The translations under genes were made by a program, and so were the position numbers. This document shows positions 49,575 to 62,125 of a DNA stretch of 64,000 nt, piece after piece (positions within the stretch are counted from its first letter, which is position 1; the number at the start of each line of letters is the position of its first letter). Source of the DNA: Avena insularis (Eukaryota > Streptophyta > Magnoliopsida > Poales > Poaceae). Under the pieces are notes generated by a model that searched no databases, was not told the DNA's origin, and was given only the letters and a program-made list of their open reading frames with translations. The stretch is from NCBI GenBank assembly GCA_023614405.1, contig CM042688.1:382279331-382343330 (forward strand), in the 5' to 3' direction.

Positions 49575-51329
49575 CTACTCCAACTCCACACACAAACTTG
49601 GCTGCTTCTCCTTTATCATGGTGTTTAGCCTGCAAGGAAATCTGCTAAGAGCATCCGCTACCACATTGGCTTTGCCAGGGTGATAGTGAATGTCAAGGTC
49701 ATAATCTTTGATTAACTCTATCCATCTCCTTTGCCTCATATTGAGCTCCTTCTGAGTGCAAATATATTTTAAGCTCTTGTGATCTGAGTAAATCTCACCG
49801 CGATTACCCATCAGATAATGACGTCATGTCTTCAATGCCAAAACTACGGCTGCTAGCTCAAGATCATGGGTCGGATAGTTCTGCTCATGCTACTTCAGTT
49901 GTCGAGACAGATAAGCGATGACTTTGCCTTCTTGCATCAATACACATCCTAGGCCAATCTTGGATGTGTCACAATATACATCAAACGGCTTCTTGATGTC
50001 TGGCATGATCAATATTGGGGCTGATATCAATCTCTTCTTCAGCTCTTGGAAACTGGCTTCACACTTGTCGGCCATTCAAACTTCTTGTCTTTCTTAAATA
50101 ATTGGGTCGTGGGTCTGGCGATGCTTGAAAATCCTTCGACGAACTTGCGGTAGTATCCCGCTAATCGGAGGAATGCACGGACTTGGGTTTGAGTGGTTGG
50201 GGCTTCCTATGCTTCGACATCTCTGATCTTGGCGTGATCAACAGAGACTCCTTCGGCAGACACAATATGTCCTAGAAATCCTACTTCTTTCAGCCAAAAC
50301 TCACACTTGCTGAACTTGGCATATAACTGAAGCTCTCTCAGGGTTTCTAGGATGATTCTTAGATGTTGCTCATGCTCTTCTTCTGACTTGGAGTAGATAA
50401 GGATGTCGTCGATAAACACAACTATGAACTTGTCTAGGAAATTCATAAAGATCTTATTCAGGAGGTTCATGAAATAAGAAGGGGCATTGGTTAATCCAAA
50501 AGACATAACCGTATACTCATATAAACCATAGCGAATAGTAAAGGCGGTCTTTGGAATATTTATTACACGAATCTTAAGTTGGTGATAACCAGTCCTAAGA
50601 TCAATCTTTGAGAATACCTGAGCTCCACTCAACTGATCAAATAGATCCTCTATCTTTGGCAGGGGGTACTTGTTCTTGATGGTGACATCATTTAACTTTC
50701 TGTAATCTGTGCACAAACGGTTGCCTCCATCTTTATTGTCGATGAATAACACTAGTGATCTCCATGGTGATGCGCTTGGTTGAATCAAGCATGTTGCTAA
50801 CATGGCATCTAACTGCTTCTTCAGTTCTACTAACTCTGAGGGGTTCATGCTATGGGGTCTCTGGGCTATGGGTCCGGTTCTGGGCATTAGTTTGATAATG
50901 AACTCAATATCCCTATCCGGGGGCATACCTGGCAATTCATCTTGGAATACGTCGGGGTATTCACAGACTACTCTGACTTGGTCTATGGTGGGTAGAGCTA
51001 GACTCTTGTTGCACTTGAATTGACGGGGTAAGGTTTGAGATATATGCTCTACTGTTACTCCAGAGCTACTAGTCATGGTGATGGCATTCTTAGCACAGTC
51101 TATCAGTCCTTTATGCCTTGACATCCAGTCCATACCTAGTACTACTTCCAATCCTTTGGTTCCGAGTACAATTAGGTTGGCATAAAAATCTACCCCATGT
51201 ATTTTGATAGGCACGACTTTGCAAAATTTTCTAGCTTTGGTTGTTGAACCGGGGATTTGAACTATCATGACATGCTTCAGGTTGGTTGAGTGAATCTTAC
51301 TAGTGCATGAAAATTCTTCGGTGACAAAT
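49575..51329 (-). pseudogene. R3 pol middle part: protease end, reverse transcriptase, RNase H
   Basis: On the minus strand the protease C-terminal part ([26 protein letters not shown]) is followed by reverse transcriptase with [17 protein letters not shown], the active-site [10 protein letters not shown] (instead of the commoner Y/F-V-D-D) and [11 protein letters not shown]. RNase H follows with ALSRF and [14 protein letters not shown]. Breaks: a TAG at 50205-50207, a frameshift at about 50070-50090 between the connection region and RNase H, and stops near 49889, 49820 and 49575. Codon 1 of this part is continuous with the protease N-terminus beyond the nested solo LTR at 51330-55232. Confidence 0.9.
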
Positions 51330-54300
51330 TGTAACATCCCAAAAACTTTAATCTAAGCTTATCAAGATAAAATCATCCAAAAATAGGGTTAACAAAAACT
51401 TTTCCAAATTTAAAATGAAAGCATTCATATGTGTGTGCATTTAAAATAGGAGTTGTTTTTAATTGCCATGATTGGGTGATCCTTTGCTTCTAAAATGTTT
51501 CTTAGGTGATTTAAACATCATCTACATCATTCCCAAACTTTTCCTAAATAAAATCAAATCAAAAAGAATTAAAAAGGAGGAATGGTCATTTTGGCCATTT
51601 TAACCCACTACACTACTTTGAGTGTTCCTAGCACTCATTTCTTAACAGAAACAATTCTTGATCTTTGTACCCCTTGCTAGTACACATAATGAGGTACCAA
51701 GGCCCACCTTTGGATCTTCTAAAGACATTCAGTTAACTATTTTAATTGGCATTTGAAATTTGAATCTAATGCATATGCATAGATCACCCCTATTTCAAAA
51801 CCCATCTATTTGAGCTCCACTTTCAAAACCCTTGCAACCAGAGACTACCTAGCACTAGTGGAGATCACTCAAAAAATTTGAAACCAAAATTCAAAACTTT
51901 TTCTCTTGCGGCTATTTCATCAAACACTTGGCAGGCAGATTTCAAACAAAACACATTTCACTATTTAAAATATTATTCTGGCCAAACTTGTCTCCCATTT
52001 GGCCCCTTTTGACTCCCTTTGTCTCTAAATGATCTAGCAAAGCCATTTAAACCCACTCACCTAGCCCCTAGTTGCATTGCCATGCCATGCCGAGCCACCT
52101 CTCGCCGGGCGACCATGCACCCGCTGCAGCAGACCACTCCTCTCTCCCTCGCCATGTCTAGGAGGTAGCCAGCACCTCACCGCCACCCTTTGTCCCCTGC
52201 CCGAGCTTTAGCCGCACCCGACACGCGTGCACAGACCGCCGCTCGACCATAGCCCGCGCCCACCGCTCCACCATGACCTAGAGAACACCCCAGACACCCC
52301 CGTTCGCTGCCCAAAGCACCACAGCCACCGCTCGCCGTGGACACCGCCGCCTCTGCCACTCAGAGCGCCACCTCGCCCAGACCGCATGCCACTGCCCCTA
52401 CGGCCGCATTCATTTCCTAGAGCACCGCCAGGAGACTGCCGGTCGATCCCCACCAACCGCCATGCCTCTAGCCGGCCGTAGCCTTGTTGCCGGAGTCGCC
52501 TGCCCATCCCGCTCGGTCTCACCATCGGGCCTATAAAAGGAGGCCTCCCCCGCCTCTTCTCTCCACACCACTCCACTCCCCTCACCTCTCTGAACCTCAC
52601 CCACCTCTCGCCGGAGCCAAGCGAGCTCTGCCTCGCCGGAATTGGAGTCGGAGCAGCCGCATCAGGAGGAGAAGCGCGTCGCTGATTGCGACCACCCCAA
52701 GCTCCGCTGCAACCGCGCCTCGCCTCGCCGTCGACCACTAGTTCGTTTTCCCACCTCGCCGACCCCGCTGGAGCCCTGGTACGTCCCCAGCAGACCCCCA
52801 CCGAGCCGCTAGGGTTCGAGCTCGTCGGCGACCTGTTCGTCGTCGACGACGACCCTCAGCCATAGATCCCCGTTCTAATCCTACGGCCCACAGCGCGCGT
52901 ACTGTTTCACGTGTTAAGACCCACTGACAAGCGGGACCTCCTTGTCAGCTGATCCCCGTGCCGCGGAGCGCCACTGGGTCGTCCAACTTCTTTCCCGCGC
53001 TAGCCCACCCGTTCAAATCTGGATTTTTCTTTTTAGTTAAATCTAGTTTATGTCCACTAGTTTAAAATTCAATTCTAGGAGTTTTACAAAACCAAATTGC
53101 ATGAAACCAATTTTGTCTGAAGGTATGGAGATGGTCTATCCAAGACAGTTGGATTTAATGTAATTAGAGTTATAGATCTCTCCTAATAAAAATAACAAAA
53201 CAGAAGCATTTGCACCTTGCAACATTTTTATAAAATCAACTAAGATAGGTTTTGAGTTGATTCCAACTCCCAAAAATCACATTTCATCATATCTACCTAA
53301 ATATGTAATAATATTAAGGTTTACATGCAGTGACTTTGGACTAGTACCAAAATAATGCTATATAGGCATTTCTAGTCACTTTAAATCATTAAATAATGAA
53401 CTTAAACCAAAGTAATATTGATCCAACCCTTAAACCTTACTCCCACATGTTAGAATATGTGGTGATGACATGTGTGCACGTGATCCCATATTTTAAGTGG
53501 TGAATATTAAATCTTAGTTAAATTTTTCAATGAGTAGAAATTACTTTTCTAAAATAAAAAGAAAGAAACTATTGAATTAAACTTGTGATATTGGTGATGA
53601 TAATAGATCATCAATTGTGTTTATTAGAATGCTACCTAGCCTAGTTAAGTATTGTTTGGTGATTGTGTACTCCTTATGTATTTTTATAGACGATAGTACC
53701 GACCAAGTCTACGAAGAGGAGGAGTGCTATCAAGACGAAGACGAAGAAAACTTCAACCACTGCACCAACCAAGGCAAGCTAGCACTATCCAAGATTTACC
53801 CTTGCAAGTTATACTTGCAAGCCACCATTAACAATGCAAGCTAACCCTTGCAAGTTTAGTGCTTAGCAAACTAGAATCAAACTAGATGGTTTAGCAAAGA
53901 TGCCTTAAGCATGCTTTGATCACACCCCTTTTACTATTAGTTACCCCAAGTCTTTGTTTACAAGATTTACCTCCCTTAGTTTACACAAAGTTCTTTACTT
54001 GTTTTGAAGGTAGCATAAAAAGTATAAAACTTGACCTACTTAGAAACCTTTAGATGTCATTCTATGGCATGAGATTGAACCCATCACTTCCACCTTAGTG
54101 AACACTCTTAACTTAGTAGTTTAGAGTAGATCAAAAACTTGAGTCACTTTAGATGGGTACACTTGGTGAAAATGAATTATGAAAACCTTGGAATGATGAG
54201 TCATTCTATTGAGATGTTTTGACATGTGTTGAGAAACACAAATGGTTTACGATGATGAAAATGATGAGGCATGAGCTTTAACACTTTTATAAAACTGATG

Positions 54301-55232
54301 GTTGGATTCGGATGCGATACCATTCCAAATTTACCGTACAACCACATTACCTGAATTGGGTAACGCTTAGCTGGAAATTTATATGCATTAGTATTAGTTC
54401 CCTCACGGGAGAGGTCTGAGCTGAGGCTACCTCTCATGATGTCCACCTATGCAGTGCCCAAGAAGACTAATGGTCATGGTTGGGAGGCCATGCTCATAGG
54501 AGAGTTGCTTATACTAGGTGTGTAAAGGGAAGGTTATGTTTGATTATCTGCATACTAAGTATGATGATTCAGGGTTATCCCTGACAGATGTATCGAATCT
54601 TGTGGTGAAAGTGTACCACCTATGCAGAGTGTCAAACTATTCGAATAGCCGCATCCACGGTAATGGACAGTTGGAATGGCCATATTGTTTCATTGTCAAA
54701 TGTTTTCCAAATAACTTGAAATGAATGATGAACCTTGATTTGACCACAACAGGGTTGTGTTTATGATAATAGCTTCCCAACTCAAGTGATTCTAGAACTT
54801 TATTTTATCTTTCTTTGCTTATGAACTCATCTTAGGTTTCAAACTTAACTTTATAGTTAAACTTAGATTTCGCATGTTAACTTAAAGAGTACTCATGGCT
54901 TTTGTCCCTGGCTATTCTCATGGCCAGACTATGAAGGAGACTATCAAGAGGATGGTCATCAGGACGGCTATGATAACTGGGACTATCTACCTTCGTCAGC
55001 ATTGTCTGTGCCCCTGAAGATGGACCCCACCGCTACGCTTATCTTTTATTTCCGCTGCTTGTTGTATTAAAGACTGGATCATGAGATCCTTATTTGTGTA
55101 AGACCTTATGTATGGTTTGTAATGGATGATGTACTGTGATATCATATCCGTTATGTCTCGCGAAAATGGTAATCCTGGGATTGCGAGGTATGGCATAACG
55201 GGCATATGGGATTAAAAATCTGGGTGTTGACA
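51330..55232 (+). mobile_element. Solo LTR of the R3 family, inserted in the R3 protease
   Basis: 3903 bp from TGTAACATCCCAAAAACTTT to AAATCTGGGTGTTGACA, flanked by CAAAT at 51325-51329 and 55233-55237. It is the same LTR as in R3 but in the opposite orientation (+ strand sense). It splits the protease reading frame just after the active-site motif; the frame is continuous when one copy of the duplication is counted. It has a good TATA box and no internal sequence. It gives the undeleted LTR length of this family. Open frames in its G+C-rich part (52177-52801) do not resemble proteins. Confidence 0.93.
52532..52538 (+). promoter_or_regulatory. TATA box of the R3-family solo LTR
   Basis: TATAAAA followed by GGAGGCCTCC. 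The corresponding place is TATATAA in the 5' LTR and TACATAA in the 3' LTR of R3. Confidence 0.6.
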
Positions 55233-56496
55233 CAAATGAATGTGATGCTCCCAAATCAAAGAATACCCTTGCTAAAACTGAGTTGACAGAAAACATACCC
55301 AGCACTACATCTGGCGCTTCCTGGGCTTCTTCGGCGTTCATGTGGAAGAGACGGCCATTACGGTTGTGAGGTTTCCCTGGGGCAAATCTTCTCCCTGGTT
55401 GAACACGACGCTGCTATTGAGCTGGGGCATTCACATTGGCAGTGGCGGCAGTCTTCTTGGGACACTCATTGGAATAGTGACCCTTCACTCCAAACTCCAA
55501 ACAGGTGATCTGGGACTTGTCCTTGGCTGCGACACGCACATCATTGCTGCTAGTTCTATGTGCAGTGTTGTTGTTGTTGTTCTTGGGAGGGGCACGGTTG
55601 AAATTGTTGGTGTTGCCAGAGTTGTGATTGTTTCCTCCGGACTTCACATTGCTTCTGCTACGGTTGGGGTAGGTTGGGCGAGACATTGGGGGTCGGTTGT
55701 TCCTTGGTGCATATCCTAGTGAGGGGTTGGGACGGTACTTCTAGTGACTGTTGGATCCAGATTGCTGCATCATACGATGTTTGCGGTTGTCGTTTGCCTA
55801 ATTAATCTTCCCTTCCATCTGAATGGCAGAGTCGACTAGCTCTTCGAGATCCTCGAAGCGGATGTTGATGAGGACAGTCTGCATCTCGTCATACAGTCTG
55901 TTCAGGAATATGTCCTTCTTCTTGACCGCTGTGTTGATCTCATCAGGGGCGTACCTTGGAAGAGACAGGAATCTGTCACGGTATTCCACCACAGTCATTA
56001 TGCCTTGCTTCAAATCGCGAAACTCATCTCTTAGTCTGGTGACTAGACCATGCGGCACGTGGGTGCGCCTGAACATGGTTTTGAAGGCTTCCCATGTCAT
56101 CACTTGACCATGGTTCATATTACGGATACTAGTGCACCAAGCTCTTGCATCTCCCGCTAGATAGTGGGTGGCGAAGAGAACTTTCTCGCTGTCATCAACT
56201 CCTGCTACTTCTAAGTTGTTTTCCATTGTCTGTAACCAGTCGTGAGCATCCAGTGGGTTTTCAGCTTGGTTAAAGATCGGGGGATTCATATTCTGAAAGT
56301 TTTTGAGTTTGGATCCATGGTGATCCTGATTTCCATGCCCTTGGTTGTTTTGGGCCATCTGAGCTATCTGCTGCAATGTTGCTAAGTTGGCCTGGCGCTC
56401 TACCCTGATTGCTTCACGGTCTGCAACTAACATCTGCATAACCTGCAGCATTGGGTCTTGCGACAAGCTGCTCCCTCCTTGGTTTCCACGAGTCAC
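55233..56496 (-). pseudogene. R3 gag and protease N-terminus
   Basis: The minus-strand frame begins at ATG 56496 with a Q/N-rich start and then a retrotransposon gag domain (FATHYLAGDARAWC, GLVTRLRDEFRDLKQG, VVEYRDRFLSL). A TAG at 55798-55800 follows, then another TAG at about 55742, an N-rich basic linker, and one zinc knuckle near 55490-55530 in which the second cysteine is F (CLEFGVKGHYSNEC). The protease then starts; its active site reads FDLGASHSF, with L where an S or T is needed. The frame is interrupted here by the solo LTR. In intact elements gag forms the particle and the protease cuts the polyprotein. The stops, the knuckle and the active-site changes all show that it is dead. Confidence 0.88.
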
Positions 56497-56741
56497 CTGA
56501 AGATTGAGGTAGATAAAGGGGTAAGAGGGAAAGTTCTAAGGTTCATTGTTTTGGTTTCAAGACTAAAACGTGGAGTTTGACTCAGGTTTTGCAACTAACT
56601 TCATTTCATTCATGCAAACAAGCACACGATACAAACACACACCACAACAACAAAGGAAAACAGATGGTTTGAAGAACCACTCTGCAAGCTACGATAAAGT
56701 GGGACCGATACATCTCATGCTACGACAGTGCTCTAGTGCAT

Positions 56742-57512
56742 CTACTCATCGTCGATGAAGTCGGAGTCCTCATCGTCAGTGTAGAAGTCCACAGCATCCT
56801 CCTCCAGAAAGTCATCATCATTGCTGAGGTAAGAATCCATGTCTCCCTGGATGTCTTCACCCTCCTCTTCTTCCTCCTTTGCTGCAAGTTGAGATTCTTG
56901 CTCCTTGACGGTCTTCTCGAGGTCGGACACCTTCTTTCAAAGACGGGCGATGTTGCGATCCTTCTTCTCGCGCTGGAGGTGAAGAGACTAACAGTCCTTG
57001 ACTAGCAGTGAGAAAGTATGGGCCTTCTGGGCGGCAATGGCACGGTTGTGGTTGGCAAACTCCCTAGCATTGTCCAATTCCTTCTGGCGATCGTACAACA
57101 GGAAATCAAGGTTCTCCACTTGACGCTTCAGCTCTGGGTGACTGGGCATCTCCATTGGCATTCCCATGAAGTCACGTCTTGCATAGTGAACAAAACGGGT
57201 TCCCTGGAATTGGTTGACACTGAGGGCACACAGACGTGCGAGAGCTTCATGCATTGCCCTGGATAATCCATCTAGCCAGTTGTTCTCTCTCACGGAGAAC
57301 TGGATTCTCGCGGACATTGGTGCTTTGATGCTTCCTCTGATATCAGCGGTGACTAGCCACTGCAAATCTCCTCCTGGGGGTCCTAGAAGTTGAGCTCCAA
57401 GAAACTCTTGATGCAGGCGTCCCCGTAACTCTGACAATGAATCCAGATCCCTCTCGAAGATCAGTTGACCTTCGTTTCCCAACTAGTAGAACTTGCTGAA
57501 CTGAGTCTCCAT
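56742..57512 (-). pseudogene. Extra upstream frame of R3 (acidic, coiled-coil protein of unknown role)
   Basis: Between the primer site and gag a separate frame runs from ATG 57512 to a stop at 56742-56744 (257 codons), broken by in-frame stops at about 57485 (TAG), 56988 (TAG) and 56940 (TGA). Visible parts: FERDLDSLSELRGRLHQEFL near the start, RIQFSVRENNWLDGLSRAMH in the middle, a probable coiled coil (DFLLYDRQKELDNAREFANH, then DLEKTVKEQESQLAAKEEEE) and an acidic tail rich in D and E ending DFIDDE. It is not gag: it has no zinc knuckle and lies in front of the gag ATG. I do not know its function. Its intactness in family members would show whether it is selected. Confidence 0.7.
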
Positions 57513-57724
57513 CTACAAGAATTAAGGATGAGGAAATTAGTGAAGTGATCAAGTGTGTCAAATTTTATGTAGTAATGTAAGAATTTAAGGAACATGAATT
57601 TTTGAGAAAGAAGGAATTCCCAAGGATAAGAGAGGGAATAGTTTTTCATAAATACTCACTTTGGTTTGGAAATTAAGTTTTTGTTCGGGCGTCCATTCTA
57701 ACTAGGGTCTCCTATGGTCAGGAT

Positions 57725-57736
57725 GGCTCTGATACA
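57725..57736 (-). promoter_or_regulatory. Primer binding site of R3 (initiator-Met tRNA)
   Basis: On the minus strand TTGTATCAGAGC lies four bases after the 5' LTR; the initiator-Met tRNA 3' end calls for TGGTATCAGAGC, so there is one mismatch. It identifies 57741-61249 as the 5' LTR. Confidence 0.8.
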
Positions 57737-57740
57737 AACT

Positions 57741-60700
57741 TGTCAACACCCGGATTTTAATCCCAGATGCCTGGTATGTCATCCATCGCAATCCCAGGAT
57801 TACCATTTTTGCGAGACATAAAAGATTGGATATCACAGTACGTCATCCATTACAAACCATAAATAAGGTCTTACACAAATAAGAATCTCATGATCTAGTC
57901 TTAATACAACAAGCAGCAGAATAAATATAAAGCATAGGAGTGGGGTCCATCTTCAGGGGCACAGACAATGCTGACGAAGGAAGATAGTTCTAGTTATCAT
58001 AGCCGTCCTGCTAACCATCATCTTGGTAGTCTCCTTCATAGTCTGGCCATGAGAATAGCCAGGGACAAAAGCCATGAGTACTCTTTAAGTTCTCGCAAAC
58101 TACCACTAACAAGTAGTAAAGTTCTAAGTAAAGTGCTAACTCTAGGTTTACTATAACGTTAAGTTTGAAACCTAAGCTGAGTTAGAAGCAAAGAAAGATA
58201 AAATAAAGTTCTAGAACCACTTAAGTTGGGAAGCTAGTGTCATAGTCACAACCCTGTTATGGTCAAGTCAAGACTCCTCATTCATTTCATAAGTTATTTT
58301 GAAAACATCTGACAACGAAACAGTATGGCCACTCCAACTGTCCATAACCGCAGATGCGGCTATTCGAATAGTTTGACACTCTGCAAAGGGGGTACACTTT
58401 CACCACAAGATTCAATACATCTGTCAGGGATAACCCTGAATCATCATACTTAGTATGCAGATAATCAAACATATCCTTTCCTTTACACACCCTAGTATAA
58501 GCACCTCTCCTATGAGTATGGCCTCCCAACCATGACCATCTGTCATCTTGTGCACTACATAGGTGGACAACATTGAGAGGTAGACTCAGCTCAAACCTCG
58601 CCCGCGAGGGAAATTTGGTAAGGGACTTTGGTAAAGTAAAGGAAGTAAAGCTTGGGAAATAATACTTGGGGTAAGTAATAGTTAAAGTGGTATAACCAAA
58701 GCATGCCTAATGCATGTTGCTTACTTTCTCTAGCTTAATTCTAGCTTGCTAACAATAGCTTGCAAGTGTTAGCTTGCATTGTTAATGGTGGCTTGCCTTG
58801 GTTGGTGCAGTGGTTGAAGTTTTCTTCCTCCTCTTGATAGAACTCCTCCTCCTCGAAAGCTTGGTTGGTACTATCGTCTATAAATACATACGGAGTACAC
58901 AATCACCAAACAATACTTAACTAGTCTAATTAGCACTCTAAGGCACACATTTGATGATCTATTATCATCACAAGCATCACAAGTTTTATTAACTAGTTTT
59001 ATTCTTTTTATTGAAGGAAAGCAATTTCTACTCATTGAAAATTAACTAAGATTTAATATTTACCACTTAAAATATGGGATCATGTGGACACATGTCATCA
59101 CCACATATTCTAACATATGGGAATGTAATTTAAGGGTTGGTTCATAATTACTTTGGTTTAACTTCATTATTTAGTGATTTAAAGTGACTAGAAATGCCTA
59201 TATAGCATTATTTTGGTACTAGTCCAAAGTCACTACATGTAAACCCTAATATTATTACATATTCAGATAGTTGTGGTTATATGTGATTTTTGAGAGTTGG
59301 AATCAACTCAAAATCTATCATGGTTGATTTTACAAAAATGTTTGAATGTGCAAAATCTTCTGTATTGTTATTTTTACTAGGAGAGATATGTAATTCTAAT
59401 TGAATTAAATCCAATGTTCTTGGTTATATCTTTTCTGTAGCTTTCTAAAAAATTGGAATCACTCCATTTGGATTTGTAGATCTCTCTGAATTGATTTTCA
59501 AACTAGGGGACAGAACTAAGTTCAAGCCTAAATAGAAAAATCTAGATTTGAATTAAATGGGTCGCGCGGGAACGAAAACGGGCCGGCCCAATGGCACTCC
59601 GTGGCACGGGGCACAGCTGACAGGGGGGGTCCACGGTCAGCGGCTCTTTACATGTGAAGCGGTACGGGGCGATGTGGGCCGTTAGATTAGAACTAGGATC
59701 TCTGGGCGTCGACGATTTTAGTGTCGACGGCGAGGACAAACCCTAGCGGCTCGGGGGGTGCTCAGGGGGCGTACCAAGGCTCCAGCGACGACGGCGAGGC
59801 GGGCAAATGAACTGGTGGACGACGGCGAGTTCAGGGGTGGTCGCGGCAGCTCCTGGGGTGGTCGCAATCAGCGGGGCCCTTCTCCACCAGAAGCGGCCAG
59901 CTCTAGTGGAATTCCAGCGACTACGAGCTCGAGCGGCTCCGGGCGGGACTGATCAGTGGCGAGAGGGGAGGGGAGTGGTGTGAAGAATAAGGCTGGGGCT
60001 GGCCTCCTTATATAGGCTCGACGACGGGACAACACGGCGTGGCCAGGCGACGGTGGCGACATGGCTACGGGCTAGTAGCGGCATGGCTGCGAGCGGCGAT
60101 CAATGCGTGGTCTCCTGGCGGTGCTCTACGGTGTAATGGCGCTGCTAGGGGCAATGGAAAATGGTCGGGCGGTGCTCACGCTCTGAGTGGCAGAGGCGGC
60201 GTTCGACACGGCGTGCGGTGGCTGCGGGTCAAACAGCGGCGAACGGGCATGTCCGGGCGGTTCCTGGGTTCGTGGCTGAGCGGTGAGCACGGGCTGCGGT
60301 CGAAGCGTGGCGTGTGCATGCTTGTCGGGCGTGGCGCTCTGGCGCATGATCGGCATGGTGCAGACGCTCTGGGCGTAGCGCTAGGCGAGTGGTCCATGGC
60401 TCGGCTTTGCTTGGGGAGGGGACAGAGGGCGACGGTGTGGTCTGGTCTAGCTGCTAGAAATGGCGAGAGAGAGAGAGGGGCGATCGGCTGCGAGCTACCC
60501 ATGCTCGACTAGCGAGCATGGTGCTCAGGTGGCGCGACACTGCTGCTAGGGACTAGGGGATGGGGTGATTATGGCTTGGTTAGATCAATTGGAGATAGAG
60601 GGAGTAATTCGAGGTCAAATGGGTGGCAAAACCCTGTAGAAAACAGTGAGCTAAATACTAGGTGTGAATCCTGCCTGCCAAGTGTTTGTGAAAATGGCCG

Positions 60701-61249
60701 AAAGAAATTTAGTTTTGAATTTTGAAAAGATTTTTGGTGGGTTTGCTTGTGTTTTGAAAATGGAGCTCATTTGAGTGGTTTTTGAATAAGTGTGATCTTC
60801 CCATATGAAGTACATTCAAATTTCAAATGCCATTTAAAATTAGTGTTTGAATGTTTTTGGCAGATCACAAAGTGGGCCTTGGTACATCATTACATGTACT
60901 AGCAAGGGGTTCAAAGATCCACATTTGTCTCTGTTAAGAATTGAGTCCTAGGAATAGCCAAAGTAGGTATGTTGATTAAAATGGCACAAATGACCATTTG
61001 GTTATTTTATTAATTTTGACTTGTTTTTCTTTGGGATTTGTTTGGGAATGATCCAGATGATGTTTATTTCACCCAAGAATCATTTTACAAGCAATGGATC
61101 ACTTAATCATGGCAATTCAAAACAACTCCTATTTAAATGAACACACATATGAATGCTTTAATAATTTTAAAAAAGGAAAAGTTTTTGTTAACCCTAATTT
61201 TGATGATTTGGATCTTAATAACCTTGGATTAAAGTTTTGGGATGTTACA
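57741..61249 (-). mobile_element. 5' LTR of R3, with an internal deletion
   Basis: 3509 bp from TGTCAACACCCGG to GGGATGTTACA. Against the 3' LTR and the solo LTR it lacks about 400 bp at about 58613, where GAGGGAAATTTGG joins TAAGGGACTTTGG. The rest runs parallel, including the uninterrupted target of the Copia solo LTR at about 58697. The part 59560-60540 is G+C-rich and holds long open frames on the wrong strand that are not genes. Confidence 0.88.
60008..60014 (-). promoter_or_regulatory. TATA box of the R3 5' LTR
   Basis: On the minus strand CCTATATAAGGAGG; this is the promoter that would drive R3 transcription to the left. Confidence 0.6.
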
Positions 61250-61254
61250 TATGG

Positions 61255-62123
61255 GGTCGCGGAGAGGGCAGTGATTGGCTTGGATCACCTACTGGGCCCC
61301 ACATTAAGGAATTGTGGACGGGAAAGATTGCCCGGTTGTGCAACAAGGAGTTGGTCTCTCATGGGTAAAGCAACGCATCTCTGCAGAGTGTAAGAATTGT
61401 GACATGTTACTCCCTGGTCCAGGAAGGAGCTACGAATGTGGCAGGAAAGGAACTCCATGAAGTTCTGGTCAACCTGTGAAGGCTGTCGGACATAGTTTTC
61501 AGAATAAAAGCAACCTTTGAAGAAATGTTTATGAAAACTTGCATTGCCTATGACCTATGGTCTGTGGCTGTAGAGATAGTGCATCATACACTCCTTTTTA
61601 GTGAACTTGCTGATTATGCTTGTACTCAACCGTACCTTCTTAACCCTTGCTAGATTCTAAGCCATTTAAGACGACGTCAACATCAATTTCTGCTCAAGAA
61701 ACCATCATCAACAACTCAAGTTATTCAATTAAGCTAATGAAGTTAACATATACATCAGCTGAAGTGAATATAAAGTGTCAGTTTAGATAGGAGTAGATCC
61801 TCTAGCCATAAAACCTACTTCTGTAGAGCGTTGCAATAGCAGCAATTACGAGCCAATTAGTTTAGATGCTAGTCTTAGTTACTAGATAGTTCTGAGTTAT
61901 TATTTCTGGTTCTTCTTTGTATGTAGTTTTTTCTCTCTCTTTAACATTGAGTGTTCTCTGGATCTTATGTAACGAGTCGAGTTGTAATCTATAGTCATGT
62001 CTTGGACCTCTTTGTGTTTCATTGTACCGGTCGAGGATGTAATACTAGTGAACGGTGTTTCATTGGTGTTATGTCAACGACTATAGTGTACTACATCATG
62101 TAGTGGTATGCTGGGTCACCGCA
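61255..62123 (+). mobile_element. LTR of element R2, right part
   Basis: Continuation of the R2 LTR after R3 (CATATGG / TATGGGGTCGCGGAGAGG). It runs to about CACCGCA at 62123, two bases before the primer site. Words such as GGACGGGAAAGATTGCCCGG and GTACTACATCATGTAGTGG were noted; no coding sequence was seen. Confidence 0.75.
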
Positions 62124-62125
62124 GC

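Larger units (their letters stand above)
42503..61249 (-). mobile_element. Ty3/Gypsy chromovirus R3, complete but with nested insertions
   Basis: A complete element bounded by TGTCAACACC at 42503 and GGGATGTTACA at 61249 and flanked by TATGG on both sides (42498-42502, 61250-61254). On the minus strand the order is 5' LTR, primer site, an extra frame, gag, protease, reverse transcriptase, RNase H, integrase, chromodomain, polypurine tract, 3' LTR. This order with a chromodomain is that of the Tekay/Del chromoviruses. The 18.7 kb include a Copia solo LTR (1.65 kb) and a solo LTR of its own family (3.9 kb). The two LTRs differ by roughly 7 percent over their first 330 bases by eye, so the insertion is not young, in line with the many stops in the coding part. 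Confidence 0.92.

Noticed and set aside
52177..52801. Open frames up to 197 codons in a G+C-rich stretch
   Set aside because: They lie in the leader of the R3-family solo LTR, on the strand opposite to its sense; the peptides are G/R-rich, without motif, and the equivalent stretch in the other LTRs is not open in the same way.
60039..60512. 157-codon open frame
   Set aside because: Antisense to the R3 5' LTR; the other LTR copies interrupt it, and it has no recognisable domain.
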